The position numbers were made by a program, and so were the translations under genes. 37,260 nt of DNA, taken from XYB1-FULL-44-23 sp964441445 (GTDB lineage Bacteria; Patescibacteriota; Microgenomatia; CAZETR01; Amesbacteraceae). Below the pieces are notes generated by a model, which made no database searches, was not told the DNA's origin, and was given only the letters and a program-made list of their open reading frames with translations. Positions 30,729 through 37,260 of this stretch are shown one piece after another. Position 1 is the stretch's first letter. Each line of letters starts with the position of its first letter. The DNA is taken from the NCBI GenBank assembly GCA_964441445.1, contig CAYTYO010000006.1, positions 1 through 37,260 of the forward strand, written 5' to 3'.

Positions 30729-32732
30729 ATGACCGTAATTCTGGTTGAGTCACCAACAAAGGCCCGAACATTATCCCGTTTTCTGGGGAACGATTTTGAG
30801 GTGCGGGCGACATACGGGCATGTGCGGGATTTGCCAGAGAAGAAGCTGGGTATTGAGGTGAAGAAGAAAGGGGAAACAGATGCGGCATTTGAGCCGGAAT
30901 ATGTGATAAATGAGAAACAGAAAGAGCGGATAGCCGATATTGAGGCGGTAGTCGAGAAGACGGATAAGGTGTTACTGGCCACAGATCCTGACCGGGAAGG
31001 TGAAGCGATTGCGTTTCATATCCGGGAAGTATTACGGATTAGCAACCCGGCACGGGAGAAAAAAATTAAGTTTGAAAGAATTGCGTTTCATGAGATTACA
31101 CAGCTGGCTATTCAGGACGCGATTGCACACCCGAGGAATGTAGATATGAAGCTGGTGGATGCACAACAGGCCAGGAGAGTACTTGATCGACTAGTGGGTT
31201 ACAAGTTGTCACCATTATTGTGGAGGAAAGTGCGCAAGGGATTATCTGCCGGCAGAGTGCAGAGTGTGGCGGTCAGACTGATTGCGGATCGGGAAAAGGA
31301 GATCGGGGAATTTGTGCCGGTTGAGTATTGGCCTATCGGAGTAAATTTATTAACCGAGGCGCAAGTAAAAGTACTTTTTCAGCTGACGGAAAAGGACGGA
31401 GAGAAATTGATTATCTCCAACGTCACTCAAGCTGACACGGCGGAACGGGATTTGTCCGGGGCAACATATAAAATTGCTGAAGTTATTCAAAAGGAGAATG
31501 TCAGGCAGCCGCCGGCTCCGTTTACGACCTCAACTTTACAACAGGCAGCCGCCAACAAGTTCGGGTGGAGTGCCAAGAGGACTATGCAGGTAGCGCAAAC
31601 CCTGTACGAAGAAGGGCACATAACCTATCACCGAACTGATTCGACTAATTTGGCTGTCGAAGCAGTGCGAGCTGCCGGCGCATATATCACCTCCAGTTAT
31701 GGGAGTGAGTACGCTTTGGCAATACCGAGGGAATATAAGACCAAGTCGAAGGTGGCGCAGGAAGCTCATGAGGCAATCCGACCGACTGAGGTCGGCAGAA
31801 GCCGGCTGCCGGGTGACGGAGTGAACAGGGATCAGGAAAAACTGTATGACCTGTTATGGAAAAGGTTTGTAGCCTGTCAGATGGCAACGGCTAAGATTAT
31901 GAATACCAAAGCTCGAGCCCAGGCCAAGACAGGAAACGGAATATATGGTCTGGAAGCTAAAGGAGAAACAATAATTTTTGACGGGTGGATGAAGGTGTAT
32001 GGGTCGAAATCTCAAGCTTCTGAAAATGGGGAGGAACAGGATGAAGGAACCTTACCGTTATTAAAAGAAGGTGAGGCACTCAGCCTGGCAGATATAGTGA
32101 AGCAGCAGAAGTTTACTCAGCCACCAGCCAGATACAGCGATGCCGGATTGATTAAAGCGTTGGAAGAGCGGGGTATCGGTAGGCCAAGTACTTATGCTCC
32201 CATTTTATCGACCATCCAAGACCGGCAATATGTGGAACGGGTCGAGAAAAGATTTATGCCGACAGCTTTAGGAACAGCAGTTAATGACTTTTTAGTAACT
32301 AATTTCCCGAAGATTGTGGATTACGGATTTACGGCAGATATGGAAGAAAAACTGGATGAAATTGCCAACGGTGAGAGAGACTGGCAACCAGTATTAGCGG
32401 AATTTTATCTGCCGTTTGAAAAAGAATTAGCGATTGTGGGAGAAAAGGCGGAGCGGGTAAAAGTGGAAGTTGAAGCTACGGGGGAGAAATGTCCGAAATG
32501 CGGTGAAGGTGAAGCTGTCGTGAGAATTGGGAAGTTCGGAAAATTCGTAGCCTGCAGCAGATATCCGGACTGTGATTACAAGGGAAACTATGTAGAGAAA
32601 GCCGGAGTGAATTGCCCGAAGTGCGGCGGGGATGTAATTGTAAGGAAAACAAAGACCCGGAAGAGTTTTTATGGTTGCAGCAACTATCCGAAATGTGATT
32701 TTGCGAGCTGGACAAAGCCGAAAATAGTATAA
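30729..32732 (+). CDS. topA: DNA topoisomerase I
   Basis: A 667-residue type IA topoisomerase that relaxes negative supercoils. The TOPRIM domain begins VILVESPTKART and includes ATDPDREGEAIAFH (acidic metal residues). Catalytic Tyr300 is in ITYHRTDST, where the usual Met is His. RPSTYAPIL is in the C-terminal part of the core. Two C-terminal four-Cys zinc ribbons (CPKCGEGE..., CSRYPDC; CPKCGGD..., CSNYPKC) follow. Length is slightly short, with two ribbons rather than three or four. TATGAT (30711-30716) lies 12 nt before the ATG. Confidence 0.97.
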   Translation: MTVILVESPTKARTLSRFLGNDFEVRATYGHVRDLPEKKLGIEVKKKGETDAAFEPEYVINEKQKERIADIEAVVEKTDKVLLATDPDREGEAIAFHIREVLRISNPAREKKIKFERIAFHEITQLAIQDAIAHPRNVDMKLVDAQQARRVLDRLVGYKLSPLLWRKVRKGLSAGRVQSVAVRLIADREKEIGEFVPVEYWPIGVNLLTEAQVKVLFQLTEKDGEKLIISNVTQADTAERDLSGATYKIAEVIQKENVRQPPAPFTTSTLQQAAANKFGWSAKRTMQVAQTLYEEGHITYHRTDSTNLAVEAVRAAGAYITSSYGSEYALAIPREYKTKSKVAQEAHEAIRPTEVGRSRLPGDGVNRDQEKLYDLLWKRFVACQMATAKIMNTKARAQAKTGNGIYGLEAKGETIIFDGWMKVYGSKSQASENGEEQDEGTLPLLKEGEALSLADIVKQQKFTQPPARYSDAGLIKALEERGIGRPSTYAPILSTIQDRQYVERVEKRFMPTALGTAVNDFLVTNFPKIVDYGFTADMEEKLDEIANGERDWQPVLAEFYLPFEKELAIVGEKAERVKVEVEATGEKCPKCGEGEAVVRIGKFGKFVACSRYPDCDYKGNYVEKAGVNCPKCGGDVIVRKTKTRKSFYGCSNYPKCDFASWTKPKIV

Positions 32733-32733
32733 T
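32728..32733 (+). promoter_or_regulatory. -10 element of the 34-aa membrane protein
   Basis: A perfect TATAAT overlapping the topA stop codon (32730-32732), 9 nt before the ATG at 32743. Confidence 0.45.
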
Positions 32734-32742
32734 TACTGCAAT

Positions 32743-32847
32743 ATGGCGGAAAAGGGTGAGAGCAATAAAGTGAATTGGATGGAGAAATTTGGGAGAGTGG
32801 CTGTCGTAGGCTTGGCTTTGCTGGCGTTTGGAGCGATGGTGTTATAG
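32743..32847 (+). CDS. Tiny single-pass membrane protein (34 aa)
   Basis: A charged N-terminus (MAEKGESNKVNWMEKFG) is followed by one hydrophobic helix (VAVVGLALLAFGAMVL) ending at the stop. A TATAAT lies 9 nt upstream. Too short for family assignment. Coherent amphipathic-plus-TM design and promoter spacing argue for a real small protein. Confidence 0.45.
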   Translation: MAEKGESNKVNWMEKFGRVAVVGLALLAFGAMVL

Positions 32848-32899
32848 TTTTTTTAATTGTGCTTGTACTTTTTTCCTGTCGGGGATAAACTCTTTTGGT

Positions 32900-33511
32900 A
32901 TGACATCAGGTAGTAGAGGTTTATTTGTTGTGCTATACGGGCCTTCCGGAGTAGGTAAGACTAAACAGTTGGATTTATTGGAAGAAAAAATGCGCGGAAT
33001 GGGGACACCGGTGCGCCGGGTTGAATATCCGATTTATGATCAAGGTCAGTCGGGCCCCGAATTAAAACGAATGTTGTGGGGACACAAACAGAAATTGTCA
33101 GAATTGGAAATGCAAAAATTGTTTGCCGAGAACAGACAGGAGTTTGAACCGACACTGTGCAGTTGGCTTGATTCAGGAGTGAGTGTGTTAGCCGAGGACT
33201 ATAAGGGGACGGGGATGGTGTGGGGATTAACCCGCGGAATGACCACTGAACAGGTAGAAGAACTAAACAGGGATTTTATTGAACCTGATGTGTCAATATT
33301 AATTGACGGGCCGAGAAGATTGGATTTGCGGGCAGGAGAGGGACACATCTATCAGCAGGATGAGGATGAGTGGTACAGAGCGCGAAAGAACTACCTGCAG
33401 ATGGCAGACAAGCACGGATGGGTAAGAGTGGGCGGGGATGCACCAATTTTGACAGTGGCAGGAAGAATTTGGACAGTGGTACAGTTGGCTTTAGCAATGA
33501 AGGGAAGATAA
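32900..33511 (+). CDS. Thymidylate-kinase-like nucleotide kinase
   Basis: A 203-residue P-loop kinase. Walker A YGPSGVGKT is near residues 11-19, VEYPIYD follows, and EDYKGTG (near 98-104) stands at the DRY/DRF position of thymidylate kinases. A C-terminal helix-rich region contains WYRARKNYLQMADKHGW. It belongs to the dNMP-kinase group but differs clearly from the canonical tmk 2.9 kb downstream; its substrate may be dTMP or another deoxynucleotide. TAAACT (32886-32891) lies 8 nt before the ATG with TTGTAC 17 nt further up, so a TTG-initiated longer form from 32828 is unlikely. First gene of the dTTP cluster. Confidence 0.78.
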   Translation: MTSGSRGLFVVLYGPSGVGKTKQLDLLEEKMRGMGTPVRRVEYPIYDQGQSGPELKRMLWGHKQKLSELEMQKLFAENRQEFEPTLCSWLDSGVSVLAEDYKGTGMVWGLTRGMTTEQVEELNRDFIEPDVSILIDGPRRLDLRAGEGHIYQQDEDEWYRARKNYLQMADKHGWVRVGGDAPILTVAGRIWTVVQLALAMKGR

Positions 33512-33517
33512 CAAACG

Positions 33518-34057
33518 ATGGTATTGGGTGTAGAGGAATTATTAAAGCGGGTAAGGGAAGAGAAACTGGTAGATGGGTTGGCCGAAAGGGAACTGACAAA
33601 TCCGGAAGGGTGCGGGTTTGATTTACGAATTGGTGAAGCATTTAGAATTCAAGGAGAGGGGTTTTTGGGGCTTAAAGAGCGAAAAACACCGGAACCTGTT
33701 TCTGTGGCTGTTTTTGATGAGAAAAAGACAACTTCGTTGGTGATTATGCCGGGAGATTACTATTTAGTTAAGACTATTGAGACGGTTAATTTGCCGGTGG
33801 ACATCGTGGGGGTACTGTTTACCCGGGGGACATTGTTTAGGAGCGGGATCATTCATGGTCTGTCCCAAGTGGCGCCCGGATATCACGGTGAGCTGGTGAC
33901 ATCACTGTACAATGCCGGACCGGCAAGGGTAGAGATTGAAATGGGAAGCCGGTTCATGCATGTGCAGTTTTCGCAGGTGGAAGGCGGCGGGTCTAAATAT
34001 AGGGGCCAGTGGAAGGGCGGAAGAGTGGCGGCGGTAAAGCTGGAGAAACAGGTATAG
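33518..34057 (+). CDS. dCTP deaminase/dUTPase-family protein
   Basis: A 179-residue trimer-fold protein. GCGFDLRIGEAF is near 31-42, FTRGTLFRSGI (counterpart of Dcd RSSLARxG) near 94-104, and VAPGYHGELVTSLYN near 112-126. In E. coli Dcd the last stretch reads IDPGW...LEFYN, with the catalytic Glu; here that Glu aligns with Ser and the Asp with Ala. The activity of this protein is therefore uncertain although the fold is clear. It starts 6 nt after the kinase gene, without Shine-Dalgarno, in a dTTP-synthesis cluster. Confidence 0.78.
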   Translation: MVLGVEELLKRVREEKLVDGLAERELTNPEGCGFDLRIGEAFRIQGEGFLGLKERKTPEPVSVAVFDEKKTTSLVIMPGDYYLVKTIETVNLPVDIVGVLFTRGTLFRSGIIHGLSQVAPGYHGELVTSLYNAGPARVEIEMGSRFMHVQFSQVEGGGSKYRGQWKGGRVAAVKLEKQV

Positions 34058-34082
34058 AAATTTCAATTTGTAATTTTGGTAC

Positions 34083-34112
34083 TTGAAGGGTGACGGAGGC
34101 GGGTGGTAAAAA
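34083..34112 (+). promoter_or_regulatory. Promoter of thyX
   Basis: TTGAAG (34083-34088), an 18-nt spacer and TAAAAA (34107-34112), 6 nt before the GTG at 34119. The same -35 hexamer occurs at mreB. Confidence 0.5.
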
Positions 34113-34118
34113 CGCGGG

Positions 34119-35801
34119 GTGACAGAAAAAGCTTTAACTACTTCAAAAGAGTGGTTGGAGGAAAGGGGCATACCCTTTTCACCTGAGTCGGCAAATTTAG
34201 ATGAAGCCACAATAGTGGCATTATCTGTTCTGATGACAAATACGAACCGACCGGTGATGGCGTTTACCGGAATGCCGGCGGAAGAAATTGCGGCAGTATT
34301 TGCCAGGTATAGCCGAAGCCCTTTGCCGTTAAGATTGGTATATATAAACGAATTTTTAGGTAAGAAAGATAATCTGAGAGGATTTTTTGATCGGGTATTG
34401 TCCGGCTATGGGGACGACAGCGTTAGTCAGTTGGGAACGGTAAGTTTTGCTTGCGAAATGGTATCACAATTGGCTGTAAAAGGGATTGAAGACGGTCGGA
34501 TCGGGGTGGCATGTTTGGAAAAATCCACAAGATATGTTGATTTCGGTAAAAAGGTAAACGGTAGTTACTTGTACTTTAGGCCGCCGGAGGTAATGGGTAC
34601 GGATATCGGTGCGGAGTATATCCGGGTGATGGATGAGGCATTTGAAACGTATGGGTTAACATACCGAGTAATGCTGGAACATGTGAGACAAAAATTCCCG
34701 TGGGACGGGCAGACGGATATGGAGGTGTATAAAGCATCAACCAGGGCGAAGGCGTTGGACGTGGTGCGGGTGTTTTTGCCGATGGCGACACTGACCAATG
34801 TCGGAGCGGTAATGTCGGCCCAAGCGGCGGAGGGAATGATCAATAAAATGATGATTAGCCCAGTGAAGGAACTGCAGGTGTTAGCACACGAAATTTATTC
34901 TGAAGTGTCACAAGTGGTTCCGTCATTGGTGGGGAGGGTGCAGGAAGACAAATATGGTGGAAAGACGAGAGAATATTTGGACCTATCAAGATTAAAAACA
35001 GCAAAAAAGGCAAAAGAAATTTTGGGACAGGAGACAAGGGATAATCCGGAAACACCGATGGGAGTTAGTTTGGTTTGGAGCAGTGAGCACAATTTGGAAA
35101 AGGTGGTGGCAGCAATTTTATTTACTGAAGCAGAAGGGGCGAGCTTAGCGGAATTAGAGGTATTAGCCGAAGGGATGGATGAACTTGATAAGGCGGAGTT
35201 GATTTCGGCATATCTTTCCGGACGGACTAACAGAAGACATAAACCCGGCAGGGCGTTTGAAGAAGCTGTTTTTGGATATGAATATGTAGGCAAGGTGGGG
35301 GAATGGCGGGATTTGCAAAGACACCGGATGCTGACGCAGGAAAGACAATTGTTTACAACACGTCTGGGATTTGTTACTCCGGACGAATTTAATGAAGTCA
35401 ATGTGGGTGGGGAGAGATTAACGGATATTTATGTCCGGCATATGGAAGCAAGAAAGAGATTGTTTGATTTAATTCGGGAAAATATTTCACCAGAGGCGGC
35501 ACAATATGTAGTAGGTTTCGGTCATAAACACAGGTGGAGAATGACAATGAACTTACGGGAGATGTACCATTTAATTCCGCTTAGAGCCTCGGCGGCTGGG
35601 CATCCGGATTACAGACGGATAGCAAGGGAGATGTTTTATCTGGCTGCAGAAAGGGACCCAATTTTACTTGCGCCGATGACTGAATGGATCGATTTTTCTG
35701 ATGAGCCAAGATTAGAAAGACTGCAACAGCTGGCAAATATCCGCAAAAAACAATTGGAATTGGGTGTGGCAGATGCAGATACGTTTGGAGGAGAAAAATG
35801 A
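34119..35801 (+). CDS. thyX: FAD-dependent thymidylate synthase, tandem two-domain form
   Basis: A 560-residue protein that methylates dUMP to dTMP with methylene-THF and FADH2. A normal ThyX has 220-250 residues; this one has two ThyX-like domains, about 40-290 and 310-540. Domain 1 keeps KSTRYVDF (the SxRY part of the signature) but lacks RHR. Domain 2 has LQRHRMLTQERQ (the RHR part) but TTRLGF in place of SxRY. Because ThyX sites form between subunits, the halves may complement each other. The GTG start is supported by promoter spacing. The stop overlaps tmk by 4 nt. Confidence 0.85.
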   Translation: MTEKALTTSKEWLEERGIPFSPESANLDEATIVALSVLMTNTNRPVMAFTGMPAEEIAAVFARYSRSPLPLRLVYINEFLGKKDNLRGFFDRVLSGYGDDSVSQLGTVSFACEMVSQLAVKGIEDGRIGVACLEKSTRYVDFGKKVNGSYLYFRPPEVMGTDIGAEYIRVMDEAFETYGLTYRVMLEHVRQKFPWDGQTDMEVYKASTRAKALDVVRVFLPMATLTNVGAVMSAQAAEGMINKMMISPVKELQVLAHEIYSEVSQVVPSLVGRVQEDKYGGKTREYLDLSRLKTAKKAKEILGQETRDNPETPMGVSLVWSSEHNLEKVVAAILFTEAEGASLAELEVLAEGMDELDKAELISAYLSGRTNRRHKPGRAFEEAVFGYEYVGKVGEWRDLQRHRMLTQERQLFTTRLGFVTPDEFNEVNVGGERLTDIYVRHMEARKRLFDLIRENISPEAAQYVVGFGHKHRWRMTMNLREMYHLIPLRASAAGHPDYRRIAREMFYLAAERDPILLAPMTEWIDFSDEPRLERLQQLANIRKKQLELGVADADTFGGEK

Positions 35802-36469
35802 ATGACGGGGAGAAGGGGAGACTGATTACATTTGAGGGGGGAGAAGGGGGAGGAAAGACGATGCAGATTGGCAAACTAGCCACGTTTCTTAAGGGTTTGG
35901 GAAAAGAAGTTGTGGTGACAAGAGAACCTGGGGGAACTGATATCGGAGGACAAATAAGAAACGTGCTTATGAATGTACAAAACGCTGCAATGTCTCCTTT
36001 TGCCGAGGTACTGTTATTTCAGGCATCAAGGGCGCAGTTGACGGAGGAAGTATTAAAACCAGCACTTGGTGAGGGTAAATGGGTGTTAATGGACCGGTTT
36101 TTTGATTCAACATTGGCTTATCAAGGATATGGACATGGAATTGATTTGGCTAAACTTATGGGTTTAATTGATTTTGCAACTGGCGGGCTGAGACCTGATC
36201 TAACGCTGCTATTAAACGTGGATATTGATACGGGGCTTGCCCGGAAAAGGTTTCAAGGTGAATGGAACAGGTTGGATCAAATGCATATGGAGTTTCATCG
36301 CCGGGTGGGAAGAGGTTTTATACAGTTGGCAAGTGAAGAGCCGGGAAGATGGAGAGTGATTGACGCAAATGCGGGTGTTGATGCAGTGGCGGAACAGATT
36401 TCAGAAACGGTAACGGCCTTTTTTGGGTTAAAAGCGGTAGGAGTGTTGGGGGCGAATGAGGTAAAATAA
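35798..36469 (+). CDS. tmk: Thymidylate kinase
   Basis: A 223-residue enzyme converting dTMP to dTDP. The N-terminal P-loop is EGGEGGGKT near 11-19, TREPGGTDIGGQIR near 41-54, and LMDRFFDSTLAYQGYG (DRF-S motif) near 94-109. The lid region contains ARKRF. Length is normal. Its ATG overlaps the thyX stop (ATGA) and has the only strong Shine-Dalgarno noticed here (GGAGGAG at 35787-35793), in keeping with internal initiation within an operon. Confidence 0.93.
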   Translation: MNDGEKGRLITFEGGEGGGKTMQIGKLATFLKGLGKEVVVTREPGGTDIGGQIRNVLMNVQNAAMSPFAEVLLFQASRAQLTEEVLKPALGEGKWVLMDRFFDSTLAYQGYGHGIDLAKLMGLIDFATGGLRPDLTLLLNVDIDTGLARKRFQGEWNRLDQMHMEFHRRVGRGFIQLASEEPGRWRVIDANAGVDAVAEQISETVTAFFGLKAVGVLGANEVK

Positions 36470-36473
36470 GCGG

Positions 36474-37260
36474 GTGGATATTGCAGAGCTTATTTCCCGG
36501 GAGGAAAAACGTCAGACGGAGACACTGACACTTATACCGTCAGAGAACTATGCCAGTGCCGCAGTCCGAAAGGCGATGGGATCTGTATTTGCAAATAAGT
36601 ATGCAGAAGGATATCCAGGGAAGAGATACTATCAGGGAAACGAGGTAGTAGATATTTTAGAGCAGGAATGTCAGGAAGCCGTGAAACAAGTGTTTCGGGT
36701 GGCACATGTTAATGTCCAACCCTGGTCCGGAGCGGCTGCAAACTTGGCGATAATTATGGCTTTACATTCGAGTAGTAAAGATGTGCAATTGTCACAAGAA
36801 TTGTCTTCGGGAGGGCATTTATCTATGGGCCAAAATGTGAGTGTGTCGAAGCAGTTGATGGCTTCAGAACATTATCATTTGACTGTCGAGGGTGAAATAA
36901 ATTGGGAGGAATTGGAAGCCAAAGCAGTGGAGTTTAAACCAAGAATTATTTGGGCCGGAGGGACGGCGTACACGAAAATTTTTGATTGGAAACAATTGAG
37001 ACAGATTGCAGATAAATGCGGAGCGATGTTTGTGGCGGATATATCCCACATCGGAGGTTTGGTGGCCGGCGGGGTGCATCCGTCGCCTGTTGAGTTTGCT
37101 GATGTAGTGATGACAACTACTCATAAAAGCCTGAGGGGGCCGCGGGGAGCGGTAATTATGGTAACGGAAACAGGGTTGAAACATGATCCGGATTTGGGAC
37201 AGAAAATTGATAAGGCAGTTTTTCCGGGAGTACAGGGAGGTCCGCACATGGAAACAGTAG
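36474..37260 (+). CDS. glyA: Serine hydroxymethyltransferase (3' end outside window)
   Basis: 262 codons up to the window edge. The PLP enzyme interconverts serine and glycine and supplies methylene-THF to ThyX. The N-terminus has LTLIPSENYASAAV, then NKYAEGYPGKRYYQGNE and VNVQPWSGAAANLA. The PLP lysine is Lys218 in TTTHKSLRGPRGA, followed by FPGVQGGPHMET. The GTG at 36474 lies 4 nt after the tmk stop. A TAAAAT (36462-36467) covering the tmk stop is 6 nt before it, so it may also have its own promoter. It begins slightly shorter than usual. Confidence 0.95.
   Translation, partial: MDIAELISREEKRQTETLTLIPSENYASAAVRKAMGSVFANKYAEGYPGKRYYQGNEVVDILEQECQEAVKQVFRVAHVNVQPWSGAAANLAIIMALHSSSKDVQLSQELSSGGHLSMGQNVSVSKQLMASEHYHLTVEGEINWEELEAKAVEFKPRIIWAGGTAYTKIFDWKQLRQIADKCGAMFVADISHIGGLVAGGVHPSPVEFADVVMTTTHKSLRGPRGAVIMVTETGLKHDPDLGQKIDKAVFPGVQGGPHMETV

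Noticed and set aside
1..37260. CRISPR array, insertion sequence or prophage
   Set aside because: No regularly spaced direct repeats, transposase motifs or phage structural genes were seen on either strand.
1..37260. Alternative genetic code with UGA read as glycine
   Set aside because: Several conserved genes (rsgA, mreB, the M50 protease, the DUF5674 gene) end naturally at TGA.

Overview
The window looks like a chromosomal segment of a small-genome bacterium of the Candidate Phyla Radiation (Patescibacteria), most likely the Microgenomates side. This is inferred from gene content: DUF5674, a tandem ThyX, a GspE/PilB ATPase without its usual N-terminal domain, a four-helix-bundle orphan, very large FN3 surface proteins and many small orphans. 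Genes such as rsgA, mreB and the M50 protease end in TGA, so UGA is a stop. That excludes the UGA-glycine code of Gracilibacteria and Absconditabacteria. No rRNA, CRISPR array, transposase or prophage was seen.

Layout. 1-4.5 kb (+): rsgA (5' end outside the window), a NIF3-insert/CutA-like protein, small membrane proteins, a DUF5674 pair, a P-loop kinase and an alpha/beta hydrolase. 4.5-6.8 kb (-): a 469-aa orphan, tRNA-Trp, rpmG (bL33) and a zinc-ribbon protein. 6.8-8.0 kb (+): a type IV pilus/type II secretion ATPase. 8.1-17.9 kb (-): a four-gene operon with a ~2,080-residue surface protein (LamG interrupted by 14 propeller-type repeats, then FN3 domains), a small membrane protein with an FN3-like ectodomain, and a MacB-type ABC ATPase/permease pair whose permease carries an SH3b-like insertion. 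17.9-19.0 kb (-): tRNA-Thr(GGU), a four-helix-bundle protein, tRNA-Tyr, tRNA-Thr(UGU) and an unassigned ~194-nt structured RNA. 19.0-22.7 kb: M50 protease, rpmB (bL28), fmt, an orphan island and def. 22.9-26.5 kb (-): O-antigen ligase/TPR protein and three orphans. 26.8-37.3 kb (+): galU, mreB, mrdA (PBP2), topA, a tiny membrane protein, and a dTTP/one-carbon cluster (thymidylate-kinase-like, Dcd/Dut-like, tandem thyX, tmk, glyA cut by the window end).

Regulatory theme. Most genes that begin a transcription unit have a -10 hexamer (TATAAT, TAAAAT, TAGAAT or TAAACT) only 6-9 nt before the start codon. Several also have a TTGxxx -35 at 17-18 nt spacing. Shine-Dalgarno sequences are nearly absent; tmk is the clear exception. 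This geometry predicts widespread leaderless mRNAs and was used here to choose several starts, such as those of the pilus ATPase, the 469-aa orphan and thyX.

How genes work together. The thymidylate-kinase-like/Dcd-like/ThyX/Tmk/GlyA run makes dTTP and supplies methylene-THF. MreB, PBP2 and GalU serve envelope construction. RsgA, bL28, bL33, Fmt, Def and the tRNAs serve translation. The surface-protein operon with its own ABC module is the best candidate for an undescribed system; the structured RNA and the leaderless promoter pattern follow.
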